Source: an uncultured Collinsella sp. (GTDB taxonomy: Bacteria; Actinomycetota; Coriobacteriia; Coriobacteriales; Coriobacteriaceae). From it: DNA of 7,995 nt. Under the pieces are notes generated by a model that saw nothing but the letters and a program-made list of their open reading frames with translations, was not told where the DNA came from and did no database searches. Numbering within the stretch: the first letter of the stretch is position 1; each line of letters starts with the position of its first letter. A program made the translations under genes and the position numbers. The DNA is taken from positions 1-7,995 of the forward strand of contig CAJMBB010000088.1 in assembly GCA_905211615.1 (NCBI GenBank), read 5' to 3'. Below, one piece after another: positions 1 through 5,803 of the stretch.

Positions 1-47
1 GAGGCCCGCCTTTCCGTTGCTCCGCAGGAGCAGGAAAGACGGGCCTC
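1..47 (-). terminator. Long hairpin downstream of the metal ATPase gene
   Basis: The outer arms GAGGCCCG and CGGGCCTC, then TTTCC/GGAAA, then TGCTCC/GGAGCA, form one long stem with a 3-nt loop and a 2-nt bulge. The only unpaired position in the outer stem (C9/A39) becomes a G-U pair in minus-strand RNA, so the fold favours the minus transcript, whose ATPase gene ends about 57 nt upstream. A U-tract would lie beyond the window edge and cannot be seen. No T-run follows on the plus strand. Confidence 0.55.
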
Positions 48-103
48 ATGCGCGAGGACGTTTTCAAAACCAAGCCCGGTCCCGGCCGGACAGCCCACGA
101 ACG

Positions 104-2056
104 CTACAGGTTCTTGACACCCATCGCGCGCATGGCGTTCAGGATGGCGATGATCGCCACGCCTACGTCGCCGAACACGGCAAGCCACATGTTGGCGATG
201 CCCAGTGCCGCAAGCACCAGAATCAGCAACTTAATGCCCAGCGCAAAGATGATGTTCTGCCAAACAATCGTCATGGTCTTGCGCGCCACGCGGATCGCGC
301 GGGAGATGTTGGACGGCTTGTCATCCATGAGCACCACGTCGGCGGCCTCAATCGCGGCGTCGGACCCCATGGCGCCCATGGCAATGCCAACGTCGGCACG
401 GGTGAGCACGGGCGCATCATTGATGCCGTCGCCGACAAAGGCGAGCTTGCCCTTGCCGCTTTCGGCTGCGAGCAGCGCTTCAACACGCTCGACCTTATCG
501 CCCGGCAGGAGCTGCGCGTGGAACTCGTCGAGTCCGAGCTGCTTGGCCACCGCAGCAGCCACTTCCTCGCGGTCGCCCGTGAGCATGACGGTGCGCTTGA
601 CGCCGGCGGCGTGCAGGTCGCGAATCGTTTGCTCGGCATCGGCCTTAACGGTGTCTGCAATCACGATGTGGCCGGCGTACACGCCGTCAACGAGCACATG
701 CAGAATCGTTCCGACGACCTCGCAATCGGGCGCTTCGACTCCGGCCGCGGCGAGCATCTTTGCGTTGCCAACGACGACGTGCCTGCCGTCGATGTTCGCC
801 GTCACGCCATGGCCCGCGTCGTTGGTGGAGTCGCTTACGCGCTTGGGGTCGACCTCGCCCTGGTAGGCGACACGCACGGACTGCGCGATGGGGTGATCGG
901 AGAACGACTCCGCAAGGGCTGCGACCTCGAGCAACGACTGCTCGGTATAGCCAGCCTCGGGGTGCACCGCAACGACCGAGAACGTGCCGTTGGTGAGGGT
1001 GCCCGTCTTGTCAAAGACGACGGTGTCCACATCGGCGAGCGTCTCGAGGTAGTTGGAGCCCTTGATGAGAACGCCCAGCTTGGAGGCGCCGCCGATGCCG
1101 CCAAAGAAGCTCAGCGGGACGCTGATCACGAGCGCGCACGGGCAGCTGACGACCAGGAAGGTCAGGCCGCGCAGGATCCAGTCGGACCAGGCGCCGGTGA
1201 TCAAGCCGCCGCCGAGCGCGAGTACCGCGGCCGCGCCGGTGACGGCGGGCGTGTAGACGCGGGCGAAGCGCGTGATGAAGTTCTCGGTGCGCGCCTTCTT
1301 TTCGCTGGCGTTTTCTACGAGCTCCAGGACGCGCGCGACGGTGGACTCGCCAAAGGGCTTGGTGGTGCGCACGTGGATGAGCCCCGTCATGTTGATGCAA
1401 CCGCTGATGATGTCGTCGCCGGACTTGGCGGGGCGGGGAACTGACTCGCCCGTGAGTGCGGCGGTGTCGAGCTGGGTTTCGCCTTCGACGATGACGCCGT
1501 CGATGGGCACGCGCTCGCCGGGCTTGACCGCAATCACGGTGCCGACGGCGATGTCATCGGGAAAGACCTGTTCGAGCGTGCCGTCGGCTTGCTCGACGTT
1601 AGCGTAGTCGGGCGCGATGTCCATCATGGCGCTGATCGACTTGCGGCTTTTGCCCACGGCATATGCCTGGAACAGCTCGCCGACCTGGTAGAACAGCATG
1701 ACGGCGGCGCCTTCGGCCATGTGCGGGTCGGTGTCGGGGAAGAGCACCATGGCAAACGCGCCGATGGTCGCGACGGCCATGAGGAAGCTCTCGTCGAACG
1801 CCTTGCCGCGGCGGATGTTGTTGTATGCCTTTTGGAGCACGTCGTAGCCGGCAATCAAAAAAGGCACGAGGAACAGTGCGAAGCTGGCGTAGATGTCGCC
1901 CGGGGTGCCGAATGCGGCAGTGAGGGTGCCGAGCTCATCGAGGGCGTACACCACGGCAAAAATGCCCAGCGCTACCAGGATGCGGTTGCGCTTATGCTCG
2001 AGTGACTCTTTTTTCTTGCGCTTCTTCTTTTTCTTCTTGGGGTCGGCGGTGGCCAT
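104..2056 (-). CDS. zntA: P1B-2 type Zn/Cd/Pb-translocating P-type ATPase without HMA domain
   Basis: This 650-residue membrane pump should use ATP to export soft divalent cations (Zn, Cd or Pb). Visible motifs are TGES (202-205), SCPC in the metal-site helix (304-307), DKTGT with the phosphorylated Asp349, His388-Pro389 of the nucleotide domain, TGD (493-495) and GDGIND (542-547). Lys609 in the penultimate helix and Asp630 in FGDVG of the last helix are the P1B-2 signature that separates Zn/Cd pumps from Cu pumps. The usual N-terminal HMA domain is absent. Residues 7-16 are ten consecutive Lys/Arg instead, before the first helix near 25-40. I chose the start at 2056 because GGGAGGAT lies about 8 nt upstream. 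The 61-residue in-frame extension to 2239 overlaps the HMA gene and looks non-coding. The gene follows the HMA gene by 100 bp and has its own operator-like site. The symbol is family-level; cadA is an equivalent name. Confidence 0.95.
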   Translation of the reverse strand: MATADPKKKKKKRKKKESLEHKRNRILVALGIFAVVYALDELGTLTAAFGTPGDIYASFALFLVPFLIAGYDVLQKAYNNIRRGKAFDESFLMAVATIGAFAMVLFPDTDPHMAEGAAVMLFYQVGELFQAYAVGKSRKSISAMMDIAPDYANVEQADGTLEQVFPDDIAVGTVIAVKPGERVPIDGVIVEGETQLDTAALTGESVPRPAKSGDDIISGCINMTGLIHVRTTKPFGESTVARVLELVENASEKKARTENFITRFARVYTPAVTGAAAVLALGGGLITGAWSDWILRGLTFLVVSCPCALVISVPLSFFGGIGGASKLGVLIKGSNYLETLADVDTVVFDKTGTLTNGTFSVVAVHPEAGYTEQSLLEVAALAESFSDHPIAQSVRVAYQGEVDPKRVSDSTNDAGHGVTANIDGRHVVVGNAKMLAAAGVEAPDCEVVGTILHVLVDGVYAGHIVIADTVKADAEQTIRDLHAAGVKRTVMLTGDREEVAAAVAKQLGLDEFHAQLLPGDKVERVEALLAAESGKGKLAFVGDGINDAPVLTRADVGIAMGAMGSDAAIEAADVVLMDDKPSNISRAIRVARKTMTIVWQNIIFALGIKLLILVLAALGIANMWLAVFGDVGVAIIAILNAMRAMGVKNL

Positions 2057-2079
2057 GATTCGTATCCTCCCATTTGAAT

Positions 2080-2099
2080 GTATGAACACTCGCTCATAT
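2080..2099 (-). promoter_or_regulatory. ArsR-type operator copy in front of the ATPase gene
   Basis: The site reads GTATGA-N8-TCATAT, with a TGAA-N6-CTCA core. It shares the same layout and nearly the same bases as the two sites before the arsR gene (GAACA and CGCTCATATAA are shared with the site at 2819). It lies about 23 nt upstream of the ATPase start codon. This spacing matches known operators of SmtB/CzrA-type repressors. I found no convincing -35/-10 pair here, so it may control a weak internal promoter or act as a roadblock to readthrough. Confidence 0.6.
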
Positions 2100-2112
2100 A
2101 ATTTCGCGAGCA

Positions 2113-2135
2113 AAGGCCGCGGCAAGCGCGGCCTT
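2113..2135 (-). terminator. GC-rich hairpin between the HMA and ATPase genes
   Basis: AAGGCCGCG and CGCGGCCTT form a perfect 9-bp stem with a 5-nt loop, about 21 nt after the HMA stop codon. Only a short run of three T follows on the minus strand, so it is at best a partial terminator or an RNA-stabilising element that sets the ratio of HMA protein to ATPase. Confidence 0.4.
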
Positions 2136-2156
2136 GCGGGTTGGCGTAAACCTGGG

Positions 2157-2375
2157 CTAGAGAATGATCTCGCAGTCCGGCTCGGCGTCGGCGGTGAACT
2201 CCACAACGCGGTCGAGGACCTCGTCGAACTCGGCGTCATCGGCCTCGAGCGTCAACTTCTGGGTCATAAAGTTGACCGAAACGGACTTGACGCCATCGAG
2301 CTTGGCCAGCTCGTCCTGAAGCTCACGCGCGCAGTTGGCGCAGTCGATCTCGTCGAGTTTAAACTGCTTTTTCAT
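2157..2375 (-). CDS. Free-standing HMA heavy-metal-binding protein
   Basis: This 72-residue protein is a single ferredoxin-like HMA domain. The metal site is DCANC (Asp11, Cys12, Cys15). An Asp just before CxxC is typical of HMA domains of Zn/Cd/Pb pumps, whereas Cu domains usually have Met or Thr there. The pattern LAKLDGVKSVSVNF followed by KLTLEADD is the usual beta-turn-beta continuation. A third cysteine (Cys68) sits near the C-terminus. The protein is very acidic, with 19 Asp/Glu against 8 Lys/Arg. The start has AAAGGA about 9 nt upstream. It lies 63 bp after the arsR gene and 100 bp before the ATPase gene, which lacks its own HMA domain, so it probably serves as a separate metal-delivery or sensing domain for that pump. 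The delivery role is inference. Confidence 0.9.
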   Translation of the reverse strand: MKKQFKLDEIDCANCARELQDELAKLDGVKSVSVNFMTQKLTLEADDAEFDEVLDRVVEFTADAEPDCEIIL

Positions 2376-2438
2376 GGTGGATTCCTTTCCCCGTATTTGC
2401 GGCTTGGGTGCAGGCCGCGCTGGTACCGTGGTTGGTCG

Positions 2439-2804
2439 CTATTCGCAGATGTGGCTCATGCCCTGGTTGAGCATGGTGTAGACGTGGTCGTCGGCGAGCG
2501 AGTATAGGATATTGCGCCCGTCGCGCCGGAATTTAACCAGGTGCGACTGCTTGAGTGTGCGCAGCTGGTGCGACACCGCGGACTGCGAGGTTTCGGTCGC
2601 TTCGGCGATGTCCGCCACGCAGAGCTCGCGGCCCATGAGGGCATAGAGGATCTTGATGCGCGTGGTGTCGCTGAAGACCTTGAACAGGTCGGCGAGGTCG
2701 TAGAGAAGCTCCTCGTCGGGAAGGTCCTCGGGCGAGCAGGTGGTGGGAATCGCGGGTTCGGTGGCCTCGATGTCGGGTTTCGTTTCATCAACGCGGATGC
2801 TCAT
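2439..2804 (-). CDS. ArsR/SmtB-family metal-responsive transcriptional repressor
   Basis: This 121-residue winged-helix repressor should bind the nearby palindromes when metal-free. The DNA-binding part includes ELCVADIAEAT (60-70) and the recognition helix SQSAVSHQLRTLKQ (73-86), followed by the wing (RRDGRNILYSL). The last helix carries Asp105-x-His107, then His118 and Glu121, exactly the D-x-H-x10-H-x2-E spacing of the SmtB/CzrA alpha-5 site that senses Zn (or Co/Ni). Only one cysteine (Cys62) occurs in the alpha-3 segment, where CadC has a pair, so a CadC-like cysteine site is not supported. The N-terminal 30 residues are acidic and contain Cys23. GAAAGGAT lies about 7 nt before the ATG. 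It is the first gene of the metal-efflux transcript and is likely autoregulated. Confidence 0.93.
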   Translation of the reverse strand: MSIRVDETKPDIEATEPAIPTTCSPEDLPDEELLYDLADLFKVFSDTTRIKILYALMGRELCVADIAEATETSQSAVSHQLRTLKQSHLVKFRRDGRNILYSLADDHVYTMLNQGMSHICE

Positions 2805-2818
2805 TGCAATATCCTTTC

Positions 2819-2838
2819 ATATGAACATGCGCTCATAT
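2819..2838 (-). promoter_or_regulatory. ArsR-type operator, arsR-proximal copy
   Basis: ATATGA-N8-TCATAT is an imperfect palindrome with core TGAA-N6-CTCA, placed between the predicted transcription start and the arsR ribosome binding site. Its centre is 35 bp from the centre of the second copy. A repressor bound here would block early elongation. Confidence 0.7.
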
Positions 2839-2850
2839 AACTTGCTTCCG

Positions 2851-2878
2851 ATTATATGAGTGTATGTTCATATGTCAA
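2851..2878 (-). promoter_or_regulatory. Consensus promoter of the arsR-HMA-ATPase locus
   Basis: On the minus strand TTGACA (2878-2873) and TATAAT (2856-2851) are both perfect sigma-70-type hexamers separated by 16 bp. Transcription should begin near 2844, about 40 nt before the arsR start codon. Such a strong promoter fits one held off by a repressor whose operator fills the spacer. Confidence 0.8.
2854..2873 (-). promoter_or_regulatory. ArsR-type operator overlapping the promoter
   Basis: ATATGA-N8-TCATAT occupies the whole spacer and touches both promoter hexamers, so bound repressor would exclude RNA polymerase. The core TGAG-N6-TTCA is close to the TGAA-N6-TTCA layout of SmtB/CzrA-type operators. 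Confidence 0.75.
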
Positions 2879-3223
2879 TGACGTTCAGGTAATTCGTTGC
2901 ACAAAATGATGGGGAATAGTGGACGAGATCCCGGAGTGAGCGGTTTTGATAGCCGATGCCGGGGTGGGTGCCCCTGAGCCGTGCAAAAATTGGAGTATTC
3001 TGCAACGATAGGGGGTCCGTTAATTTATTGCAGGCCATATAATGCAGTTCAAGAGTTATCTTAGGGTGTGAATCCGATGAGTTCTTCCTCAAATGTTGCC
3101 TAACGCTCTCACGCAAGAGTGATTTCGCTTCACATTTGGATCCACTCGAGGGTGATAGACACCCGGCTCTGCTGAATACTCGCAATTTTGCACGTCGCTA
3201 AGGTGCCCACCTTGTTAGCCGGT
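2879..3223. other. Gene-free stretch upstream of arsR
   Basis: About 345 bp without a supported gene. Minus-strand open frames here (2868-3185 and 3130-3315) lack ribosome binding sites; one overlaps the arsR promoter and the other overlaps the end of the next gene. Visible structure is limited to short repeats such as AAGGTGCCCACCTT near 3200, which could be a weak hairpin after the gene ending at 3224. The base composition is more A/T-rich than the flanking genes. Confidence 0.5.
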
Positions 3224-4414
3224 CTAGCTTCCGGCCCCGAAGATCCTGCCCTCGGGCGCGAAGCTGCTTGTTTGGTTGAGTGATGGGCTGTCGGGTTCGA
3301 CAGTCTGCATGTCATCGATTGCCGGAGCCTCGTTAATCGTCGGATCGTCCAATGTGATGCCTTCGAGCATTGCTTTTTCGAGGTCGATTCGTTGGCGCTC
3401 TTCGGAATCCTGGCGAAGCTCCTTCTGAATTCGCTTTTTCTCTTCTATAAACCTTCTGAGCACAAACTGTCTCAGGTCCTCTTGCATGATTTGAAAGTCT
3501 TTTGGCAGACGCGAGGGGCGTACGCCCTCTTTCCGCTGGATTGCTTCCATGACCCTAACAAAAGAGCTGGCATGCATAAAGGAATAACGGCTGACGGTGA
3601 TGATTCCGTACCCCATGGACGCAAGTGCATTCTTGCGCTCCTCATCGATGGCGCGGTCTTCTTCCGCGTCATGATAAAAACCGTTGTATTCAATGTCTGT
3701 GCGAGATTTCTTTAGATACGCATCCATAAAGAACTTTTTGCGTCTCGTGAGATTCTTTGCGGCAGTGGTGACCTGCACCTCGTAATCGGTCTCAATTCCC
3801 TTAATACCAAGCCCTCCTTCGCTTTTGGGCAGCGTTAGCATCATGACAAAGGCCGTTTCCATAGGAGACCGGCATCCGTCGCGCACACATTGGATCGCCT
3901 TTCGGGCAAGAGCCAGACCGTCGCATCTGGTAATGGAATTAAAGAACTGTTTTAATCTCTCGGTCGAGGTGAGCGCGAAACGCTCGGTATAGGAGGTGGA
4001 AGAGTCGATTCCAAGGGAGTAAGCGCTGCACAGTTCAAAGTAGTACTCCACTAGTTCGCGAAAAGAAAGATAGGTGGCGGCCTGAAGTGCGCAAAGCTCA
4101 ACGCCAACAACGAAGATGCCATCTTTAAGCTCTACAAAGCGTGAGTTCGAGAATCGTTTTGAAGAAACGTGGCATTGACAGTCCATCGCGTAGCGCGCGT
4201 TCCTGCGATCAAACACCATTACCTCGAGGGAATCATTTGCGTCGAGGGAAACATCATGTTTGGTGAGCCATTCTGCGGCTGCGTCGAGGAGCGTTCCGGT
4301 GGGACATGATCCGTAAATCGCGGCAGGACTACAGGACTCGATGCCTTTCGCAGACACCGAATGCGCGGCCTGGTAGACCGCTTTTGCAGTGGTGTGTGAC
4401 AATACGATACTCAT
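3224..4414 (-). CDS. Uncharacterised protein with PD-(D/E)XK-like nuclease core (DUF559-like)
   Basis: The 396-residue product is not one I can name. Residues 183-276 resemble the DUF559/Vsr-like PD-(D/E)XK fold: SPMETA (Glu186), a GGLGIKG turn (200-206), Asp231, Glu242-Tyr-Asn-Gly, His248, Glu259-Arg260, and a closing strand GYGIITVSR. In DUF559 relatives this matches the pattern of D, then E-x-D/N-G, then H, then an R-rich helix. Here the usual lysine of ExK is replaced by Asn244, so activity is uncertain. Residues 311-352 are strongly charged and probably helical or coiled-coil. The N-terminal 180 residues are of unknown fold, with several cysteines. Similar proteins, as I recall, are frequent in Coriobacteriia and may belong to defence or abortive-infection-type systems (recollection, not a search). 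No ribosome binding site precedes the ATG. Base composition is visibly poorer in GC than the neighbours, and no partner gene is adjacent. Confidence 0.8.
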   Translation of the reverse strand: MSIVLSHTTAKAVYQAAHSVSAKGIESCSPAAIYGSCPTGTLLDAAAEWLTKHDVSLDANDSLEVMVFDRRNARYAMDCQCHVSSKRFSNSRFVELKDGIFVVGVELCALQAATYLSFRELVEYYFELCSAYSLGIDSSTSYTERFALTSTERLKQFFNSITRCDGLALARKAIQCVRDGCRSPMETAFVMMLTLPKSEGGLGIKGIETDYEVQVTTAAKNLTRRKKFFMDAYLKKSRTDIEYNGFYHDAEEDRAIDEERKNALASMGYGIITVSRYSFMHASSFVRVMEAIQRKEGVRPSRLPKDFQIMQEDLRQFVLRRFIEEKKRIQKELRQDSEERQRIDLEKAMLEGITLDDPTINEAPAIDDMQTVEPDSPSLNQTSSFAPEGRIFGAGS

Positions 4415-4695
4415 GATATATATCGTGTCAGCTAATGCCGTGTTGACGGTGCTGAGTGGAAAAGCCGTTTTAGAGGTCTAACCAAATGCTGTCCAAAAGC
4501 TTGACGCAATTATGAGTTGGTATGCCCTAAATAAAAGTTTTCGCAGCTTAGCTATAGCATATAAATACTCAATTGCCGCACATTTGATAGTGATGCATCA
4601 CCATCCGACAACGAATTACGTGTCGGGAATTGGCCGAAATCGTTCAAAATGAGGGTTCAGAATTTGTGATGGCTGATCTATCTGTGGAACGTAGG
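4415..4695. other. AT-rich gene-free stretch upstream of the nuclease-like gene
   Basis: No coding frame is supported. Directly against the start codon of the preceding entry is the palindrome GATATATATC (4415-4424), which could act as a -10 element for a leaderless minus-strand transcript, with a poor -35 (TCAACA) 17 bp further up. Other structures are a perfect 12-bp palindrome GTGATGCATCAC (4590-4601) and an inverted repeat CCGACA/TGTCGG with a 10-nt gap (4605-4626). Their role is unknown. Confidence 0.35.
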
Positions 4696-4731
4696 GCGGC
4701 CCCGCTGCGGGGTTTCCCGCTGCGAGGCCGC
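4696..4731 (-). terminator. Strong hairpin downstream of the exonuclease gene
   Basis: The minus strand folds GCGGCCTCGCAGCGGG against CCCGCAGCGGGGCCGC around an AAAC loop: a 16-position stem with one A/A mismatch and one U-G pair. The U-G pair exists only in minus-strand RNA, so the fold favours the exonuclease transcript ending 35 nt upstream. No U-tract follows, so termination may be inefficient or the hairpin may protect the 3' end. Confidence 0.55.
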
Positions 4732-4765
4732 TTGTGATCTACGCCGGAGTTTGTCGTAGACGTTT

Positions 4766-5631
4766 CTACTTGGCAAACAGGTTCTTGAGGTTGAACTCGG
4801 CTTGGACGGTGCGAAGCATGAGGTCGGTGTCGTCCAGGCCCAGATGCTGCTCGCTGGCGTCGGCGGCGAGGGTGCCACGGCGGCGCGCCCAGTTCTCGAG
4901 CGCGGCGGGCGCGGACTCGCGGGGGAGCGAGCGCACGTCGGCGTCCAGGCTGCGGCAGATCTGGCGTGAATCGATGACGATGATCTTACCGGCGCGGCGT
5001 GCCTCGGCGTAGCCGTCCAGGTGGATCTTGAACCAGCTGTCCTCAAACGCGGCGTTGTGTGCCATGTACGGGTACTTCTTCATGAGCTTGAGCAGCTGCT
5101 TCTGCAGTTCCTTGTTCTCGCGGAAGGGCGTTTTGCCGTCGATGTCGTCCCAGGTGATGTGGTGGATATTCGACAACGGCACATCCTCGCCGCGGTAGAT
5201 GTCGGGCAGACCGCAGTAGTGTGCCTCGGCGTCGTGCGGGACGGCGTCGCTGGTGAGCTCCATGATCTCCCAGCCCACGTTGATGATGTAGCCGCGCTCG
5301 GGTGCACGGCCGGTGGTCTCGATGTCGATACCGAGCACGGTGCCCTGGATGGGCTTGCGGGCGTAGGCCACGCCGAGCGCGTCGCGGTCGTCACGTTGCG
5401 CAGGCGCGCCTCGCCAATCTGGTCGCACAGGTCGCGGTTGCGGTCGGCCAGGTCGCGCACGGTGGCAAAGTCGAAGCCGGGGTCGCCCTCGGCAGTAAAA
5501 TACTCGGTCTCGAGCACCTTGAGGGCCTCCTCGCCCTTCTGGCGCTCGGACTCCATGGCGCCGTGATCGCCATAGATAAACATGGGAATAAACGGCTGGC
5601 GCTCGTATTCGAGTGCTTGTGAAACGTTCAT
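4766..5631 (-). pseudogene. DEDDh (DnaQ-type) 3'-5' exonuclease, split by a frameshift
   Basis: Two overlapping minus-strand frames encode one protein of about 288 residues. The first part (5631 to about 5389) starts with a good AAGGAG site 7 nt before the ATG and runs MNVSQALEYERQ... to LRNVT. The rest continues in another frame from about 5400 (RDALGVAYARK) to the TAG at 4766. The second part holds all exonuclease motifs: Exo I GIDIETTG (Asp and Glu), Exo II HNAAFED, and Exo III H-x4-D (HLGLDD), i.e. the DEDDh class of DNA polymerase III epsilon, RNase T and oligoribonuclease relatives. At Exo II the usual FD is FED, so Glu may take the Asp position. Joining the parts needs one extra base near 5385-5400. 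No slippery heptamer is visible there, so the choices are a sequencing or assembly error or a recent real lesion. The second part has no credible start of its own. Confidence 0.85.
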
Positions 5632-5713
5632 ATAACTGCTCCTTGGATGGGCCGCGTCGTGCGGCTCAGGGTCATTAAGATGTGGCGAGATGATAGTTTA
5701 CCATGGGCAACTA

Positions 5714-5741
5714 TTGGCATCGCGCCTAGGACAACTACAAT
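5714..5741 (+). promoter_or_regulatory. Probable promoter of the metal permease gene
   Basis: TTGGCA (5714-5719) and TACAAT (5736-5741) are separated by 16 bp, each one mismatch from consensus. The leader to the start codon at 5804 would be about 55 nt. The -10 lies within the first unit of the direct repeat described next. Confidence 0.5.
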
Positions 5742-5771
5742 ACCCTAGTTGACCGCTAGGACTTTTACAAT
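5726..5771 (+). repeat. Two-copy direct repeat in the permease promoter region
   Basis: CTAGGAC-AAC-TACAAT (5726-5741) and CTAGGAC-TTT-TACAAT (5756-5771) are identical at 13 of 16 positions and lie exactly 30 bp apart. Between them, CCTAG (5744-5748) is the inverse of the CTAGG at 5756-5760. The spacing suggests two binding sites on one face of the helix or duplicated promoter elements. No known regulator box is matched. Confidence 0.45.
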
Positions 5772-5803
5772 GCTGCCGAAAGACACGAAAGGTTCCATCC
5801 GTC

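Noticed and set aside
17..1444. 475-residue plus-strand open frame opposite the ATPase gene
   Set aside because: It lies entirely antisense to a clear P-type ATPase, is composed of His/Arg/Gly/Ala-rich sequence typical of high-GC shadow frames, and has no ribosome binding site.
2057..2239. N-terminal extension of the ATPase frame to a start at 2239
   Set aside because: It overlaps the HMA gene and crosses the hairpin and operator; the residues are Ser/Arg/Pro-rich noise, and the ATG at 2056 has a good ribosome binding site.
2868..3185. 105-residue minus-strand open frame upstream of arsR
   Set aside because: No ribosome binding site, no recognisable domain, and its 3' end runs into the arsR promoter and operator.
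2889..4619. Inverted 11-bp match GTAATTCGTTG (2889-2899) and CAACGAATTAC (4609-4619) flanking the low-GC segment
   Set aside because: It looks like insertion ends, but several 11-bp inverted matches are expected by chance in 8 kb, the flanks do not extend the match, and no transposase or integrase is present.
5021..5566. Plus-strand 181-residue open frame opposite the exonuclease
   Set aside because: Antisense shadow; the minus strand has the DEDDh motifs and a ribosome binding site.
5640..5803. Mn-sensing yybP-ykoY-type riboswitch upstream of the permease
   Set aside because: The proposed leader is only about 55 nt and shows no multi-stem structure of the needed size.
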